Positions 42,868 through 51,924 are shown, counted from the first letter of the stretch. The stretch is 64,000 nucleotides of DNA from Streptomyces sp. H27-H1 (GCF_026627445.1 NZ_JAPNLJ010000024.1:1-64000), one strand, 5' to 3'. The notes: generated from the letters alone by a model not told the origin. Numbers and translations: made by a program.

Positions 42868-44228
42868 TTGCCCTCCTGAAGAGGGCGGCCGGTGGCGGAT
42901 GCCCAGTCGGTGGGACCGCCGTCGAGGACCGCGAGGCCATGATGTCCGGCGCGTTGCAGCAGACTGGCAGCAGTCATGGCCCGCTCACCGTGGCCGCAGG
43001 CGACCACGGCGCCAGCCGGGGTCTGGTCGGCTTGTGCGGCGAGGTCGCCGAGTTCGATGTGGAGCGCGCCGGGGATGTGCCCCGCGGTGTGCTCCGCGCT
43101 CTGCCGGACGTCGAGAACAGGGCGGTCGGCGACGCGGCCGGGTGCGAGGAGGTCGATGCTCTGCTCGGCTCCGCCGTCGGCCTTCCAGGCGGGCATGCCA
43201 CCGCCCAGGTGACCGGCGAAGCGCTCGTAGCCGATCTTCAGGGACTGCCAGGCGACCTCGGCCAGATCCTGTCCGGGGTCGGCGACGAAGACGAGCGGCG
43301 CGGTGTCGGGCAGCAGCCAGCCCAGCCACGTCGCGAACTGGCCGCGCAGGGGGATGGAGACCGCGCCGGGGATGTGGCCGGCGGCGAACTCCGCCACTGG
43401 CCGCACGTCGATGACGTACGCCCCTTCGCCGAGCAGGGTACGCACCTCGGCGGGGCTCAGGGCAGGCAGGACGGGCTCGGCGGTGAGGAGGGCCGGACCT
43501 CGTCGGTTGACCTCGCTCAGGCGCTCGAAGTAGGCGGGGTAGGAGCCGAGACCGGACAGCAGCGCCGTCACGAAGGCGTCCTCGTCGGGGGCGGCCAGCA
43601 GTTCGTTGGCCCGCTTCTGCGCGCCGATGGTGGTGGTGCGCTCAGACCCGGGCGGTGCGGAGCAGAACGAACCGGCCCCGTGGGTCGGCCACACCCCGGT
43701 GGAGTCGGGAAGGGAGGACAGGCGCTTGAGGGAGCGGTACTGGGCACGGGCCAGTTCCTCGGTGCGTTCATTGCCCAGGAGGTCGGTTCGGGCAGCCGAG
43801 CCGACGATCAGGGAACCGCCGGTGAACACTCCCAGCTCGGCCGATCCGTCGAGCAGCAGGAAGGACAGGTGCTCGTCGGTGTGGCCGGGGGTGGCCAGGG
43901 CTCGCAGGGTCAGCCCTCCGAGGTCCACCTCGTCGCCGTCGCCCAGAGCGGTGTGGGGGAACGCTCGGTGGCCGGTGGCGGAGGCCAGCACCTGGGCGCC
44001 GTCGTCAGCGGCGAGCTGGAGCGCCCCGGAGAGGAAGTCGGCGTGCAGGTGGGTATCGGCAGCGAACGCGACGGTCAGGTTGCGCCGGTCAGCGGCGGCC
44101 CGCAGGGCGCGCAGGTCCCGGGCGGCGTCGACGGCCAAGGCCCGGCCGTCGCCGAGGTCGACCAGGTAGGCGCTGTTGCCCAGGCCCTCGTCGACCAGCG
44201 GTATCAGATGGCGGTCTTCGAAGCTCAT
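42864..44228 (-). CDS. Metallo-beta-lactamase-fold hydrolase fused to two rhodanese domains
   Basis: The 454-aa protein has an N-terminal MBL domain like persulfide dioxygenase (ADTHLHADFLSGA, TPGHTDEHLS, FTGGSLIVGSAARTDLLG). The usual final His of the HxHxDH motif is Phe and the Asp of TGD is Gly. Two rhodanese domains follow: the first (VIDVRPVAEFAAGHIPGAVS) lacks the catalytic Cys, the second (VLDVRQSAEHTAGHIPGALH) has Cys in ACGHGERA. It likely handles sulfane sulfur. Its start is preceded by GGGAG. Confidence 0.85.
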   Translation of the reverse strand: MSFEDRHLIPLVDEGLGNSAYLVDLGDGRALAVDAARDLRALRAAADRRNLTVAFAADTHLHADFLSGALQLAADDGAQVLASATGHRAFPHTALGDGDEVDLGGLTLRALATPGHTDEHLSFLLLDGSAELGVFTGGSLIVGSAARTDLLGNERTEELARAQYRSLKRLSSLPDSTGVWPTHGAGSFCSAPPGSERTTTIGAQKRANELLAAPDEDAFVTALLSGLGSYPAYFERLSEVNRRGPALLTAEPVLPALSPAEVRTLLGEGAYVIDVRPVAEFAAGHIPGAVSIPLRGQFATWLGWLLPDTAPLVFVADPGQDLAEVAWQSLKIGYERFAGHLGGGMPAWKADGGAEQSIDLLAPGRVADRPVLDVRQSAEHTAGHIPGALHIELGDLAAQADQTPAGAVVACGHGERAMTAASLLQRAGHHGLAVLDGGPTDWASATGRPLQEGK

Positions 44229-44286
44229 CACGCACTCCCAGGGACGTAGGACCAGGGTCGAGGTGGCGCGGCCACCCTTCCCACTC

Positions 44287-44306
44287 ATACAATATTCCAT
44301 GGATTG
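44287..44306. promoter_or_regulatory. Candidate operator upstream of the ArsR-rhodanese gene
   Basis: The divergent region has CAATATTCCATGGATTG, with a perfect 8-bp TCCATGGA centre and partly matching flanks, an AT-rich palindrome as expected for an ArsR-type repressor. It lies 13 bp before the 44319 start and overlaps its ribosome site. Confidence 0.5.
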
Positions 44307-44318
44307 ATGGAGGAAGCC

Positions 44319-44987
44319 ATGGGAGACCCCACACGCAAGGCCGCCCTGTACGAGACGCTCGCACTCACCGGCAAGGCGCTGGCCAGCGGCAAGCGCCTTG
44401 AACTGCTGGACCTGCTCGCCCAGGGCGAGCGCAGTGTCGACGCCCTCGCCAAAGCGGCAGGGCTGGGCCTGACGACCTGCTCCGCACACCTGCAGACCCT
44501 CAAGCAGGCCGGCCTGGTCGCTACACGCCGCCAAGGAGTACGCATCCACTACCGGCTCGCCGGAGGCGACGTCGCCTCCCTGTACGCGCTGCTCCAACAG
44601 GTCGGCCGCACCCATCTCGCCGCCGTGGAGGCCGCCCGCACCGCCTACCTCGGCCCCGCCGACACCGATCACCTCACCCGCGAGGAACTACTCGAACGCG
44701 TCGCGGCCGGCACCGCCACCGTCATCGACGTGCGCCCCGCCGAGGAATACACGGCAGGCCACATCCCCGGCGCCCTCTCCATCCCCTTGGGGGAACTCGA
44801 AGCGCGCCTGGCCGAACTCCCCGTCGGCACTGAAATCGTCGCCTACTGCCGAGGCGCCAACTGCGTCCTGGCCCACGACGCCGTCCGCCTGCTCAACCAC
44901 CGCGGCCACAAAGCGCTGCGACTGGCCGACGGCATGCTCGAATGGCGCCTGAGCGATCTGCCCGTCACCGCTGGCGCAGCAGGCTGA
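44319..44987 (+). CDS. ArsR-type regulator fused to a rhodanese domain
   Basis: The 222-aa protein starts MGDPTRKAALYE, with GGAGGAAG upstream. Residues 1-105 are an ArsR winged helix (LELLDLLAQGERSVDAL, TTCSAHLQTLKQAGLVATRRQG) and 120-222 a rhodanese domain (DVRPAEEYTAGHIPGALSIPLG, active-site loop YCRGANC). Such fusions sense reactive sulfur and control a divergent sulfur-detoxification operon. It is divergent from the MBL-rhodanese/MFS operon. Confidence 0.88.
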   Translation: MGDPTRKAALYETLALTGKALASGKRLELLDLLAQGERSVDALAKAAGLGLTTCSAHLQTLKQAGLVATRRQGVRIHYRLAGGDVASLYALLQQVGRTHLAAVEAARTAYLGPADTDHLTREELLERVAAGTATVIDVRPAEEYTAGHIPGALSIPLGELEARLAELPVGTEIVAYCRGANCVLAHDAVRLLNHRGHKALRLADGMLEWRLSDLPVTAGAAG

Positions 44988-45143
44988 GCACCCACCGACA
45001 CGGCCAGAAAGGGCGCGTGCCGCTACGTGCCAGTCAAGGCGGTAAACAGCGTTCAACAGAGGCGCATTCGAGAGCCCGACAACACGCCCGATGTGAAACG
45101 TTTCCGCAGGTCAGAAGCACGTCGGGTGCCAAGTGCCGGGTGA
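44988..45143. other. Island 2 right arm
   Basis: Non-coding. Words GGCGGTAAACAGCG (about 45038) and CGTTTCCGCAGGTCAGA (about 45100) recur in the same order at 46194 and 46254 before att copy 4, so this arm was duplicated with the att core. It may be the remains of an integrase 3' end. Confidence 0.6.
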
Positions 45144-45187
45144 TTCCCAAGCTTATAGCGCGGGTTCGATTCCCGTCATCCGCTCTT
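45144..45187 (+). repeat. att copy 3 (truncated tRNA-Gly 3' end)
   Basis: 44 bp identical to the start of the other att copies, then a divergent tail (CTACGAAGCC) that still forms a hairpin (45192-45220). It is the right end of island 2 and the left end of island 3. Confidence 0.9.
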
Positions 45188-45220
45188 CTACGAAGCCCCA
45201 GGTCAGCGACCTGGGGCTTC

Positions 45221-45517
45221 GTTGTCATCTAGACCTGCTCAGGAGCCCCGCACCACTTGCGCACCACTTGACTCCTGCAAGGCCTGTTCTGCGGCCTTCT
45301 GCCGCGCGGCCCGCACCATCCCGTCCAGCCCGCCGGCCACCTCCTTCTGCCGCTCGATGCCGCGCGCCGGATGCCGATCGCCACACGGGATTCCCCGGGC
45401 CAGACGTCGGCTGGCGAACGGCACCGACCTGAGCGACTGATGTCGCGAGTGACCCTCGAAGGTGCGTTCGCCATCGATGGGGCAGGATGGCAAAGGCGTC
45501 CAGGCAAAGGATTTGAC
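45221..45517. other. Island 3 left arm; possible decayed integrase end
   Basis: 297 bp with no intact gene. A minus-strand frame (about 45239-45400) reads ERQKEVAGGLDGMVRAARQK and then SSGAQVVRGS, a helix-and-tail like the C-terminus of Streptomyces integrases, ending next to the att core. I cannot verify this; treat as a hint. Confidence 0.3.
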
Positions 45518-46111
45518 GTGGCATCAGACAACTTGTGCAGGAACGGACTTCGCAGGGGAATCGGGGCCCTGGCCCTTGCTTCTCTACTGCTCGTCTCGGT
45601 GGGCTGCTCCCAGAAGGGTGCTGAGGGGGCGGCACAAGCAGCCCCCACCGTGTCCCCCAAGCCGCTTGCCGAGCCGGTGAAGTCGGCGGAGGAAGCGGCC
45701 AAGGAACAGATCCTCTCCGCCTACCAGGGCCTTGATTCCGTCACGTCCAAGGCCTTCGAGACCGGTGAGCTCGACAACGCCGAACTGCAGAAGTACGCGC
45801 GGGACAAGGCTGCCGTCGGCGTTAGCATGGCTCTCGCCTGGTACAAGCAGCGAGGACTCAAAGTTATCGGCCGGAGCGCGCACGATCCCAAGGTGACAGC
45901 GCTCGACCTGGTCGGGGATCCGAAGACCGCCGTCGTCTCGGACTGCCACGACACCACCGGTTCCGACACCGTCTACACGGCCACGGGGAAGTCGGCCATC
46001 CGGCAGGACTCCACGGAGCCCCGGCGAAAGCCGGTCACCGCCAAGGCCATGCTCGTTGGAAACCAATGGCTGATCAGCGACTACGACGTGGACCGGAGCC
46101 GAACGTGCTGA
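45518..46111 (+). CDS. Lipoprotein of unknown function
   Basis: The 197-aa product starts at GTG with AAAGGA upstream (VASDNLCRNGL). A signal segment ends in a lipobox VSVGC. The mature part has SAYQGLDSVTSKAFETGELDN and a domain with VVSDCHDTTGSDTVYTATGK, similar in pattern to NTF2-like secreted proteins. It is the only gene of island 3. A function cannot be given. Confidence 0.65.
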   Translation: MASDNLCRNGLRRGIGALALASLLLVSVGCSQKGAEGAAQAAPTVSPKPLAEPVKSAEEAAKEQILSAYQGLDSVTSKAFETGELDNAELQKYARDKAAVGVSMALAWYKQRGLKVIGRSAHDPKVTALDLVGDPKTAVVSDCHDTTGSDTVYTATGKSAIRQDSTEPRRKPVTAKAMLVGNQWLISDYDVDRSRTC

Positions 46112-46299
46112 GACTCCGGCCCCGCGGCGAAGGCCGCGCGTTGCGCTACGGGCAGATCGGCGGCCGCGGCCGTGCCACAACGTGCCAGTAGGGGCGGTAA
46201 ACAGCGGTCGCCAACGGACTCGCCGGAACGCTCCGAAGCGAACCAGTGGCGACCGTTTCCGCAGGTCAGATGCCAAGTAGCGGCCCAAGTGCCGGGTGA

Positions 46300-46361
46300 T
46301 TCCCAAGCTTATAGCGCGGGTTCGATTCCCGTCATCCGCTCTTGCAAGAAGGCCCAGGTCA
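46300..46361 (+). repeat. att copy 4 (truncated tRNA-Gly 3' end)
   Basis: 62 bp identical to copies 1 and 2, followed by a GACCTGGGCC hairpin. It is the outermost right att and closes the accreted region. Confidence 0.92.
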
Positions 46362-46491
46362 ACGACCTGGGCCTTCGTCGTTGTCCCGGCTCTCCGGAAC
46401 TCCCACCTCTGATCTACAGGACCCCACTCAATACTATGAACGCCCGTACGTGGAGATACTCGTACGACGGAGCGATGGGCGGGGGCTCAGA

Positions 46492-46893
46492 ATGCAGAAC
46501 GCCGATCTGGGCGTCTCGGAGGACGGCCTCACCGGGCTGGCGAACGACCTCGACGAGATGCAGCGCTATCTGGAGCAGCAGATCCGCAGCATGGACGGGG
46601 TCGTCGACAAGATCGCCGCGGGCTGACAGGGGCCCACTGCCACCGCGTACCGCTCCCTGCACCGCGGGGTCGCGGAAGACGCCGTGCGCATCCGCAAGGT
46701 GGTGGTCCTCCTCGAAGCGGCCATGCGCGCCTCGCGCGACGCCTTCACCGAGCAGGAGCTGGAGGTGCTGGCCTCGTTCCGCCGGTCGTAGCAGCGCGAG
46801 GACGTGTCCGCCGCGGCCCGCGCCCTCACCGTGCCCGGCCCGGCGGCCGCGCCGGACGCCGTCCGGCCGACGAGTCGCCTTCTGGACATCTGA
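46492..46893 (+). pseudogene. WXG100 protein, disrupted at its W codon
   Basis: The first 44 codons read MQNADLGVSEDGLTGLAND and on to GVVDKIAAG, then TGA, then QGPTATAYRSLHRGV with a long amphipathic helix after it. A WXG100 protein would have Trp-X-Gly here, so TGG has become TGA. A second in-frame stop (TAG at 46789) precedes another coding-like stretch ending RLLDI at 46893. Both nonsense changes lie in an otherwise intact frame. It is the first of three broken genes. Confidence 0.75.
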
Positions 46894-46912
46894 ACACGGC
46901 GGGATCAGCGCC

Positions 46913-47217
46913 ATGCCGGACGAAGACCGGATCACCGTCGACTTCGCGACCCTGCAACGCCTTCGGGAGACCTGGAGGAGATCCTCCGTGTCCTCAACGA
47001 GAAGTTGGAGACGCTGTACGACCGGGCCGCCAAAGCCGTCCTGGGCTGGGACGGCGAGGCCCGGGAGGCCTTCATCGACGAGCTGGACACGTGGAGTCGC
47101 TCCGCCGACGACCTCAAGGCCGCACAAGCCTGGCTCCACGAGGTCGTGGTCCAGGGACACCTCAACTACGCCGCCGCCAACAGGTCCGTCCTCCAGGGGT
47201 GGGGAGGCAGCGCCTGA
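46913..47217 (+). pseudogene. Second WXG100 protein, frameshifted
   Basis: MPDEDRITVDFATLQRL is in one frame and DLEEILRVLNEKLETLYDRA, then VLGWDGEAREAFIDEL in the next, so a single base is missing at about 46967 (305 nt, not a multiple of three). The restored product is about 101 aa, the WXG100 length, with the WDG turn intact. Its stop overlaps the next start (TGATG). Confidence 0.75.
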
Positions 47218-48325
47218 TGGCCGGCCCTTCCCCCACGCCCTCCCCCACGCCGTCGCCGGGCGGGAGCGGCACCATCGACGTCAAGCCGACCGACCTCTGG
47301 TGGGTCTCCGGACGGATCGCCTCGCAGCAGGACCTCCTGGTGCGCGGCGCCAACAAATTGCTGGACGAGTTGGGCCAGTACCCCGACGCCGGAGGCGCCG
47401 GCACCGAGGCCCAGAGGTTCGCCCAGACGTACAAGAAGATCGGCGACCGCTGGCTGGAGGTCTGGGGCCGTTCCGTGTTCAGCGTCGGCGGCGTCGCCGT
47501 CGGGTTCACCGAGACGGCCAACGCCGACACCAAGGCGGACGCGGCGGCCCATCCCCAGCCGGGTAAGACGGCCGAGCAGCGCCCGCGGCCCACGGTCATC
47601 GACAAGGCCCCGAACTTCGACCCGGTACCCGACATAAGTGGGGTGACGACGACGGCGGCGACGACATCCTGCGCAGCCTGATGGAAGGCATCCCCGAGAT
47701 CGTCCGGGACCCCCTCCAGCCGCTGTGCAAGCACGTGTTCCGGGTCGGCAGGGTGGCGGACGTCCACCCCTTCCCGCAGCAGCACTACCTCAACTCCCTG
47801 TGCCACAGCTGGATGGACATCTCCGTCACGGCGACGGTGGTGACGGACCAGCCCACCCAGGCCGTCGGCACCATCACCAACCACCAGCAGGCCGACTGGG
47901 AAGCCGCCATGCGGACCTTCTGCGGCGCCCTGTGGGGCGGCACGTCATGGGGACAGCAGCGGCACGGCTACCAGTGGGCGCATACCGCCGACTCCGGCCG
48001 CGGCACGCCCCGCCTCCCCACGAACAGCGAGCCCGTGCTGTCCGTACTGAAAGACACGGCCGACAACATGGCCACCATCCTGCGCGAGTACGCGGAAGCC
48101 GCCGTCGATCTGAACCGCGACGTCAATGACGAGCTCGAGCGCGCCATGCTGAAGGCCGCCAAGGAGATCGTCGAGGACCTGGCCAAGCCCAAGGACCCCA
48201 AGAACATCCTCGGCACGGTCACTTCCGCCCTCGGCAAGGGGGTGGGCCTGATCCTCTCGTTCGACGTCAAGACCGTACTGAACATCGACACGGCCAATTC
48301 GGCGGACGGCCCGTTCTACCTGTAG
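47217..48325 (+). pseudogene. WXG-associated large protein (toxin-like N-terminus), frameshifted and truncated
   Basis: Frame one runs from MAGPSPTPSP (Pro/Ser-rich start) to PVPDISG; the following frame picks up WGDDDGGDDILRSLMEGIPE, with a single base missing at about 47640 (1109 nt). The rest is helical (LNSLCHSWMD, DTADNMATILREYAEAAV), ending at DTANSADGPFYL. From memory, Streptomyces proteins with this N-terminal half continue into a C-terminal toxin domain, which is absent here. It forms an operon with the two WXG genes by overlap. Confidence 0.7.
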
Positions 48326-48639
48326 GGCCGCACGCACATGTCCATGAAGCCCCTCGAACACGACCGCCGGTACGGCGAGCTGGACCGGCGTACCTCGCGA
48401 GTCGGTCCGCAGTGGCCTTCTCGTACCCGCCGAACCGCCGGACTATTTCGTCCCGGCGCTGGTGCAGCTTGTCGAGCTTGCCCCGGAGCTGAGCCAACTC
48501 ACGCTCCAGGGGCTTGAGCTCGACTCGGACTGCCCTGAGTTCGGCGAGGCAGTTGTCCAGCGTTTCCTCGCCCAGGACAGTTGACCCGCCAGGCGACACA
48601 CCCCGTGGGACGGCCGGGGCCGCGGCCCCGGAACTCCGT
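48326..48639. other. Intergenic with a possible small minus-strand coiled-coil frame
   Basis: A minus-strand frame (about 48400-48599) reads AELRAVRVELKPLERELAQL and then KLHQRRDEIVRRFGGYEKA, a clear heptad coiled coil. It continues into shadow codons and has no convincing ribosome site. It could be a small DNA-binding or structural protein or a relic. Confidence 0.35.
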
Positions 48640-49359
48640 TCAGAAGGCGCTCAGCGCGTCGCGGGTGTTGGTGCGGTACAGGCCGACCTTCGGGTTGGCG
48701 ACGCTGCCCGGCTTGGCCAGCTGGAGGCTGACGCCGTCCGCGTTCGGCATGTGCTCCTTGTCGGCCAGGACGTTGACCTCATCGGCCACGGGGCCGTTGC
48801 CACCCGACGGGTTGAGGTCCACGGCCGCGTACGCGGTGGCGCCGGGGTGCACCGGGTACGCCGGGGCGCCGCCCAGACCACCGGGGGCAGCGGCCTGGAG
48901 ACCGAGCGCGCCGCCCTTGGCGCTGAAGCCGACGGCGGGGAAGTAGTCCAGACCGCAGGAGCTGGAACCGTTGTTGGTCACGGTGATGACGCGGACGGTG
49001 GCCGGAGTGCCCGTCGGGGAAGTGACTTTGACGGTCAGGTTGCGGGCCGAGCAGGGGTGGGTGTAGGCGTAGGAGTCACCGGTGGTGCCCTCCGTGCCCT
49101 TAGCGCCCGAACCGGCCTTCGCCGGGGTGGTGGTGGCCGTGCCGGTTCCCGTGACCTCGCCGGCGGACGGGGCGGCGGAGGCGCCCTTCCCGGACGGCGT
49201 CACGGTCCCGGTCGAGACCTGCTTGTCCGCGCTCTTGGTCGCGGCGGGGTTCGCGGTCGGCCCGCCGGCGCTGTCCGAGCCGCCGCAGGCGGTCAGGGCC
49301 AGAGCGAGGCCGGCGGTGGCGGTGGCCAGGGCGGTGGTGCGGAGTCGGTAGGTGCGCAT
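48640..49359 (-). CDS. DUF4232 lipoprotein
   Basis: The 239-aa product has a signal (MRTYRLRTTALATATAGL) with lipobox LTAC, a Ser/Thr/Ala-rich linker, and a DUF4232 domain beginning TTGDSYAYTHPCSARNLTVKV and containing VTNNGSSSCGLDYFPAVGF. The two conserved Cys and the beta pattern match the family. It is exported and membrane-tethered; function unknown. Confidence 0.85.
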   Translation of the reverse strand: MRTYRLRTTALATATAGLALALTACGGSDSAGGPTANPAATKSADKQVSTGTVTPSGKGASAAPSAGEVTGTGTATTTPAKAGSGAKGTEGTTGDSYAYTHPCSARNLTVKVTSPTGTPATVRVITVTNNGSSSCGLDYFPAVGFSAKGGALGLQAAAPGGLGGAPAYPVHPGATAYAAVDLNPSGGNGPVADEVNVLADKEHMPNADGVSLQLAKPGSVANPKVGLYRTNTRDALSAF

Positions 49360-49689
49360 GGGGAACTCTCCGTGTCGGTGCGGTCGTCAGGCGGAGGCTT
49401 CCGCTTCCCGCCTGACGAGACGTTGGGTGGGGCTGCTGTTCCGGTCGGCTGCTGCCGCAGGCGGCCGAGGGCGGCCGGTGGGGCGGGTGGGGACCCTCCC
49501 GTTGCGACCGCCGAATCCGACCGCCGATCCGATCGGCGGACCGACGGGCTGATGACGCAACAGTGGGGCCGGTTTTGTTCCAGTGGCGTCTGGGCCGGGA
49601 TAGTAGGAACCCTGGAACGCTCCCGACCCTTCTCACCTGGGCGATCGGGCGAGCCTGGAACGTGCTTCCGGGATGAGGGGGAGGGTGGA
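49360..49689. other. Divergent promoter region
   Basis: 330 bp between divergent genes. A 15-nt direct repeat CCGATCCGATCGGC lies near 49530. Nothing else stands out. Confidence 0.4.
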
Positions 49690-51153
49690 ATGGCCACGGA
49701 GACGGAGCGGTTCGCGGAGCTGATGCGCGGATTCAAAGAGCGCTCGGGGCGCAGCTACGGCACGCTCGCGAAGCGTCTGCACTCCAGCAACTCGACGCTG
49801 CACCGCTATTGCAGCGGCGCGGCGGTGCCCACGGAATACGCCCCGGTGGAGCGGTTCGCCCGAGTCTGCGGTGCCTCGGCCGACGAACTGATCGCGCTGC
49901 ACCGGCAGTGGTTGCTGGCGCTGGTGGAGCGGCGGCGGGGGGTGACGGAGGGGCCGCCCGCATCGGCGGTGGTGGCTGGGGAGGCTTCGGAGGTCCGGCC
50001 GCAGGCGGAGACCGACCCCGCACCGGGACCGGCGTCCGCGGCCGGGTCCGCCCCGGCGCCCGGACCTGCCGCTGCGGAGGCACCCGCCCCGGCGCCTACC
50101 CCCGCTCCCGCGCCGGCACCGGCGGAGGCCCCCGCCCCTGCACCGGCAACGGAGGCACCCCACGCCCCCGCCGCCCTCATCCAGCCGGGCCCCGCCCGGA
50201 CCTCCGTACCGGGGGCCCGGCGTCCTCGGCTGCTGCTCGCCCTTGCGGCCGCCCTGGCCACCGCCGCGGTGGCGGGGACCGCCGCCGCCGTCTCCGCCAT
50301 GGGAGATACGGGTCACGGGGACACGCGCCGCGGCGCCGCCCAGCCGTCCTCGCGCGAGCGGGCGGCGGCGGGCCCGGCCTTGCCGTCCGGCGGGTCGTCG
50401 TCACCCACGCCCACAGCGGATTCCGCACCCCCGTCCAGCCCCGGACCGTCGTCCCCTCCGGCAACGTCCGCGTCCACCTCGGCAACGTCCGCGTCCACCT
50501 CGCCGGCCACCGCCAAGGAGGGGGCCTCCCCCGCCGCCCCGTTCACGGTCAACGTCCTGCCCGACAACTGGGACAGCCCCTGCGACCAGTGGTTCGCCCT
50601 GGACAAGGCACCCGGCACGGTCCCCCCGCCCCCCGCCGGGCAGGCGACCGAAGGGTGGGCCCGGGCCCTGCATGCCGTCCCGGCGGGGCACCTGCGCATG
50701 CAGCTGACCGTCCAGGGCACCGAGGGCAAGGCCGCGGTCCTGCACGCGCTGTACGTCCATGTCGTGAGCGGCCGCAAGGCTCCCGGCTGGAACGCGTACA
50801 CCATGGGCGCCGGTTGCGGCGGCGCGCTGGTGCCGGCGTCCTTCGCCGTGGACCTGGACGACGCCTCCCCGAGGGCCAGGTCCGTACCTGGCAAGGAGGG
50901 CGAGCGGCTGACGGCCTCGACCGACTTCCCGTACAAGGTCTCCGCCTCAGACCCCCAGGTGCTGAACATCGACGCCGCCACACTCGGTCAGGACGTCAGC
51001 TGGTACCTGGAGCTGGCCTGGAGCAGTGGCGACCGCAAGGGCACCACCCGCATCGACGACCACGGCCGCCCGTTCCGCACGGTCGCCCTGAACGCCGGCC
51101 ACAGCTACTGGTACAACGAGAATGACAACGCCTGGCTGCCGGACACGGAATGA
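49690..51153 (+). CDS. Membrane-anchored HTH protein with secreted C-terminal domain
   Basis: The 487-aa protein has an XRE-type HTH (AELMRGFKERSGRSYGTLAKR, LHSSNSTLHRYCSG), then a 100-residue Ala/Pro linker, one transmembrane helix (about 177-203, LLLALAAALATAAVAGTAAA) and an outside domain of 280 residues starting with Ser/Pro/Thr repeats. Domain motifs are VNVLPDNWDSPCDQWFALDK, AALVPASFAVDLDDASP and LAWSSGDRKGTTRIDDHG. It may transmit an outside signal to DNA. Start: ATG after GGAGGGTGGA. Confidence 0.75.
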   Translation: MATETERFAELMRGFKERSGRSYGTLAKRLHSSNSTLHRYCSGAAVPTEYAPVERFARVCGASADELIALHRQWLLALVERRRGVTEGPPASAVVAGEASEVRPQAETDPAPGPASAAGSAPAPGPAAAEAPAPAPTPAPAPAPAEAPAPAPATEAPHAPAALIQPGPARTSVPGARRPRLLLALAAALATAAVAGTAAAVSAMGDTGHGDTRRGAAQPSSRERAAAGPALPSGGSSSPTPTADSAPPSSPGPSSPPATSASTSATSASTSPATAKEGASPAAPFTVNVLPDNWDSPCDQWFALDKAPGTVPPPPAGQATEGWARALHAVPAGHLRMQLTVQGTEGKAAVLHALYVHVVSGRKAPGWNAYTMGAGCGGALVPASFAVDLDDASPRARSVPGKEGERLTASTDFPYKVSASDPQVLNIDAATLGQDVSWYLELAWSSGDRKGTTRIDDHGRPFRTVALNAGHSYWYNENDNAWLPDTE

Positions 51154-51661
51154 AAGACCCAGTGCACCCGGTCCGAAGAGCGGCCGCGGTCCGGACACTC
51201 CGCCCCGGACGGTCGGCCTCTCGCCACCACCTCGACCGTGCCGAACGCAGCCGTCACCGCCGCGCCGTCCACGTCGTCGATACCGTCGAACACGATCGAG
51301 TCCCGGAACGATGCATCGGTCAGACACCGCATGCCGGAGCCGGCGGCGGGCACGTAGAAACGTGCGCTGGGGGCGAATCAATATCTGTCGCCGCGGCTTA
51401 AGAATTTAATGGATCCAGCGGAGAGAGTTTCTACCGCAACACAGCCGACGGAAATATCCACCGCGCGCAAGCCACTGCAGCGTGCTACTGTCGATCTCGG
51501 TTGCAGTTTTGGTACCCAAGAACTTCAAGCGCCTCCAGCCGGAATTCGTTCCACTGGAAGCGCTTTGTATTTCCCGGTCATTTACCGGGCGGGGCATCAT
51601 CGCGGCGACACGGCGTCCGCACAGTGCAGACGCTGCTGTATTGCCCCAAAGGAGATATGAC
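51154..51661. promoter_or_regulatory. Csp leader and promoter region with a hairpin
   Basis: 508 bp, AT-richer than flanks from 51350. A hairpin AGCGCCTCCAG (51528-51538) with CTGGAAGCGCT (51554-51564) forms 10 pairs plus one mismatch around a 15-nt loop, about 100 nt upstream of the Csp start. Such long structured leaders are typical of cold-shock mRNAs. The rest is unannotated. Confidence 0.55.
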
Positions 51662-51865
51662 ATGGCTGCTGGTACCGTGAAGTGGTTCAACGCGGAAAAG
51701 GGTTTCGGCTTCATCGAGCAGGAGGGTGGCGGCGCTGACGTGTTCGCCCACTACTCGAACATCGCCGCCCAGGGCTTCCGCGAGCTGAACGAGGGCCAGA
51801 AGGTCACCTTCGACATCGCGCAGGGCCAGAAGGGCCCGACGGCCGAGAACATCGTTCCCGCCTAA
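51662..51865 (+). CDS. Cold-shock protein (CspA family)
   Basis: The 67-aa OB-fold RNA chaperone starts MAAGTVKWFNAEKGFGFI, with the RNP1-like KGFGFIE and RNP2-like VFAHY, ending EGQKVTFDIAQGQKGP. The length and motifs are standard. The ATG has AAAGGAG upstream. A strong terminator follows. It probably acts with the DEAD-box helicase downstream in cold adaptation. Confidence 0.95.
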   Translation: MAAGTVKWFNAEKGFGFIEQEGGGADVFAHYSNIAAQGFRELNEGQKVTFDIAQGQKGPTAENIVPA

Positions 51866-51882
51866 GCGCTGACACGCATTCT

Positions 51883-51924
51883 GCAGCTGGGGCCCGCATC
51901 CCTCGGGGTGCGGGCCCCAGCTGC
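51883..51924 (+). terminator. Csp terminator
   Basis: A 19-bp stem with one wobble pair (51883-51901 with 51906-51924) just after the Csp stop. Confidence 0.8.

Noticed and set aside
45034..45228. Minus-strand frames reading DDGNRTRAISLGITRHLA
   Set aside because: They translate the tRNA-Gly remnant and its arm; similar spurious frames are common wherever tRNA 3' ends are translated.
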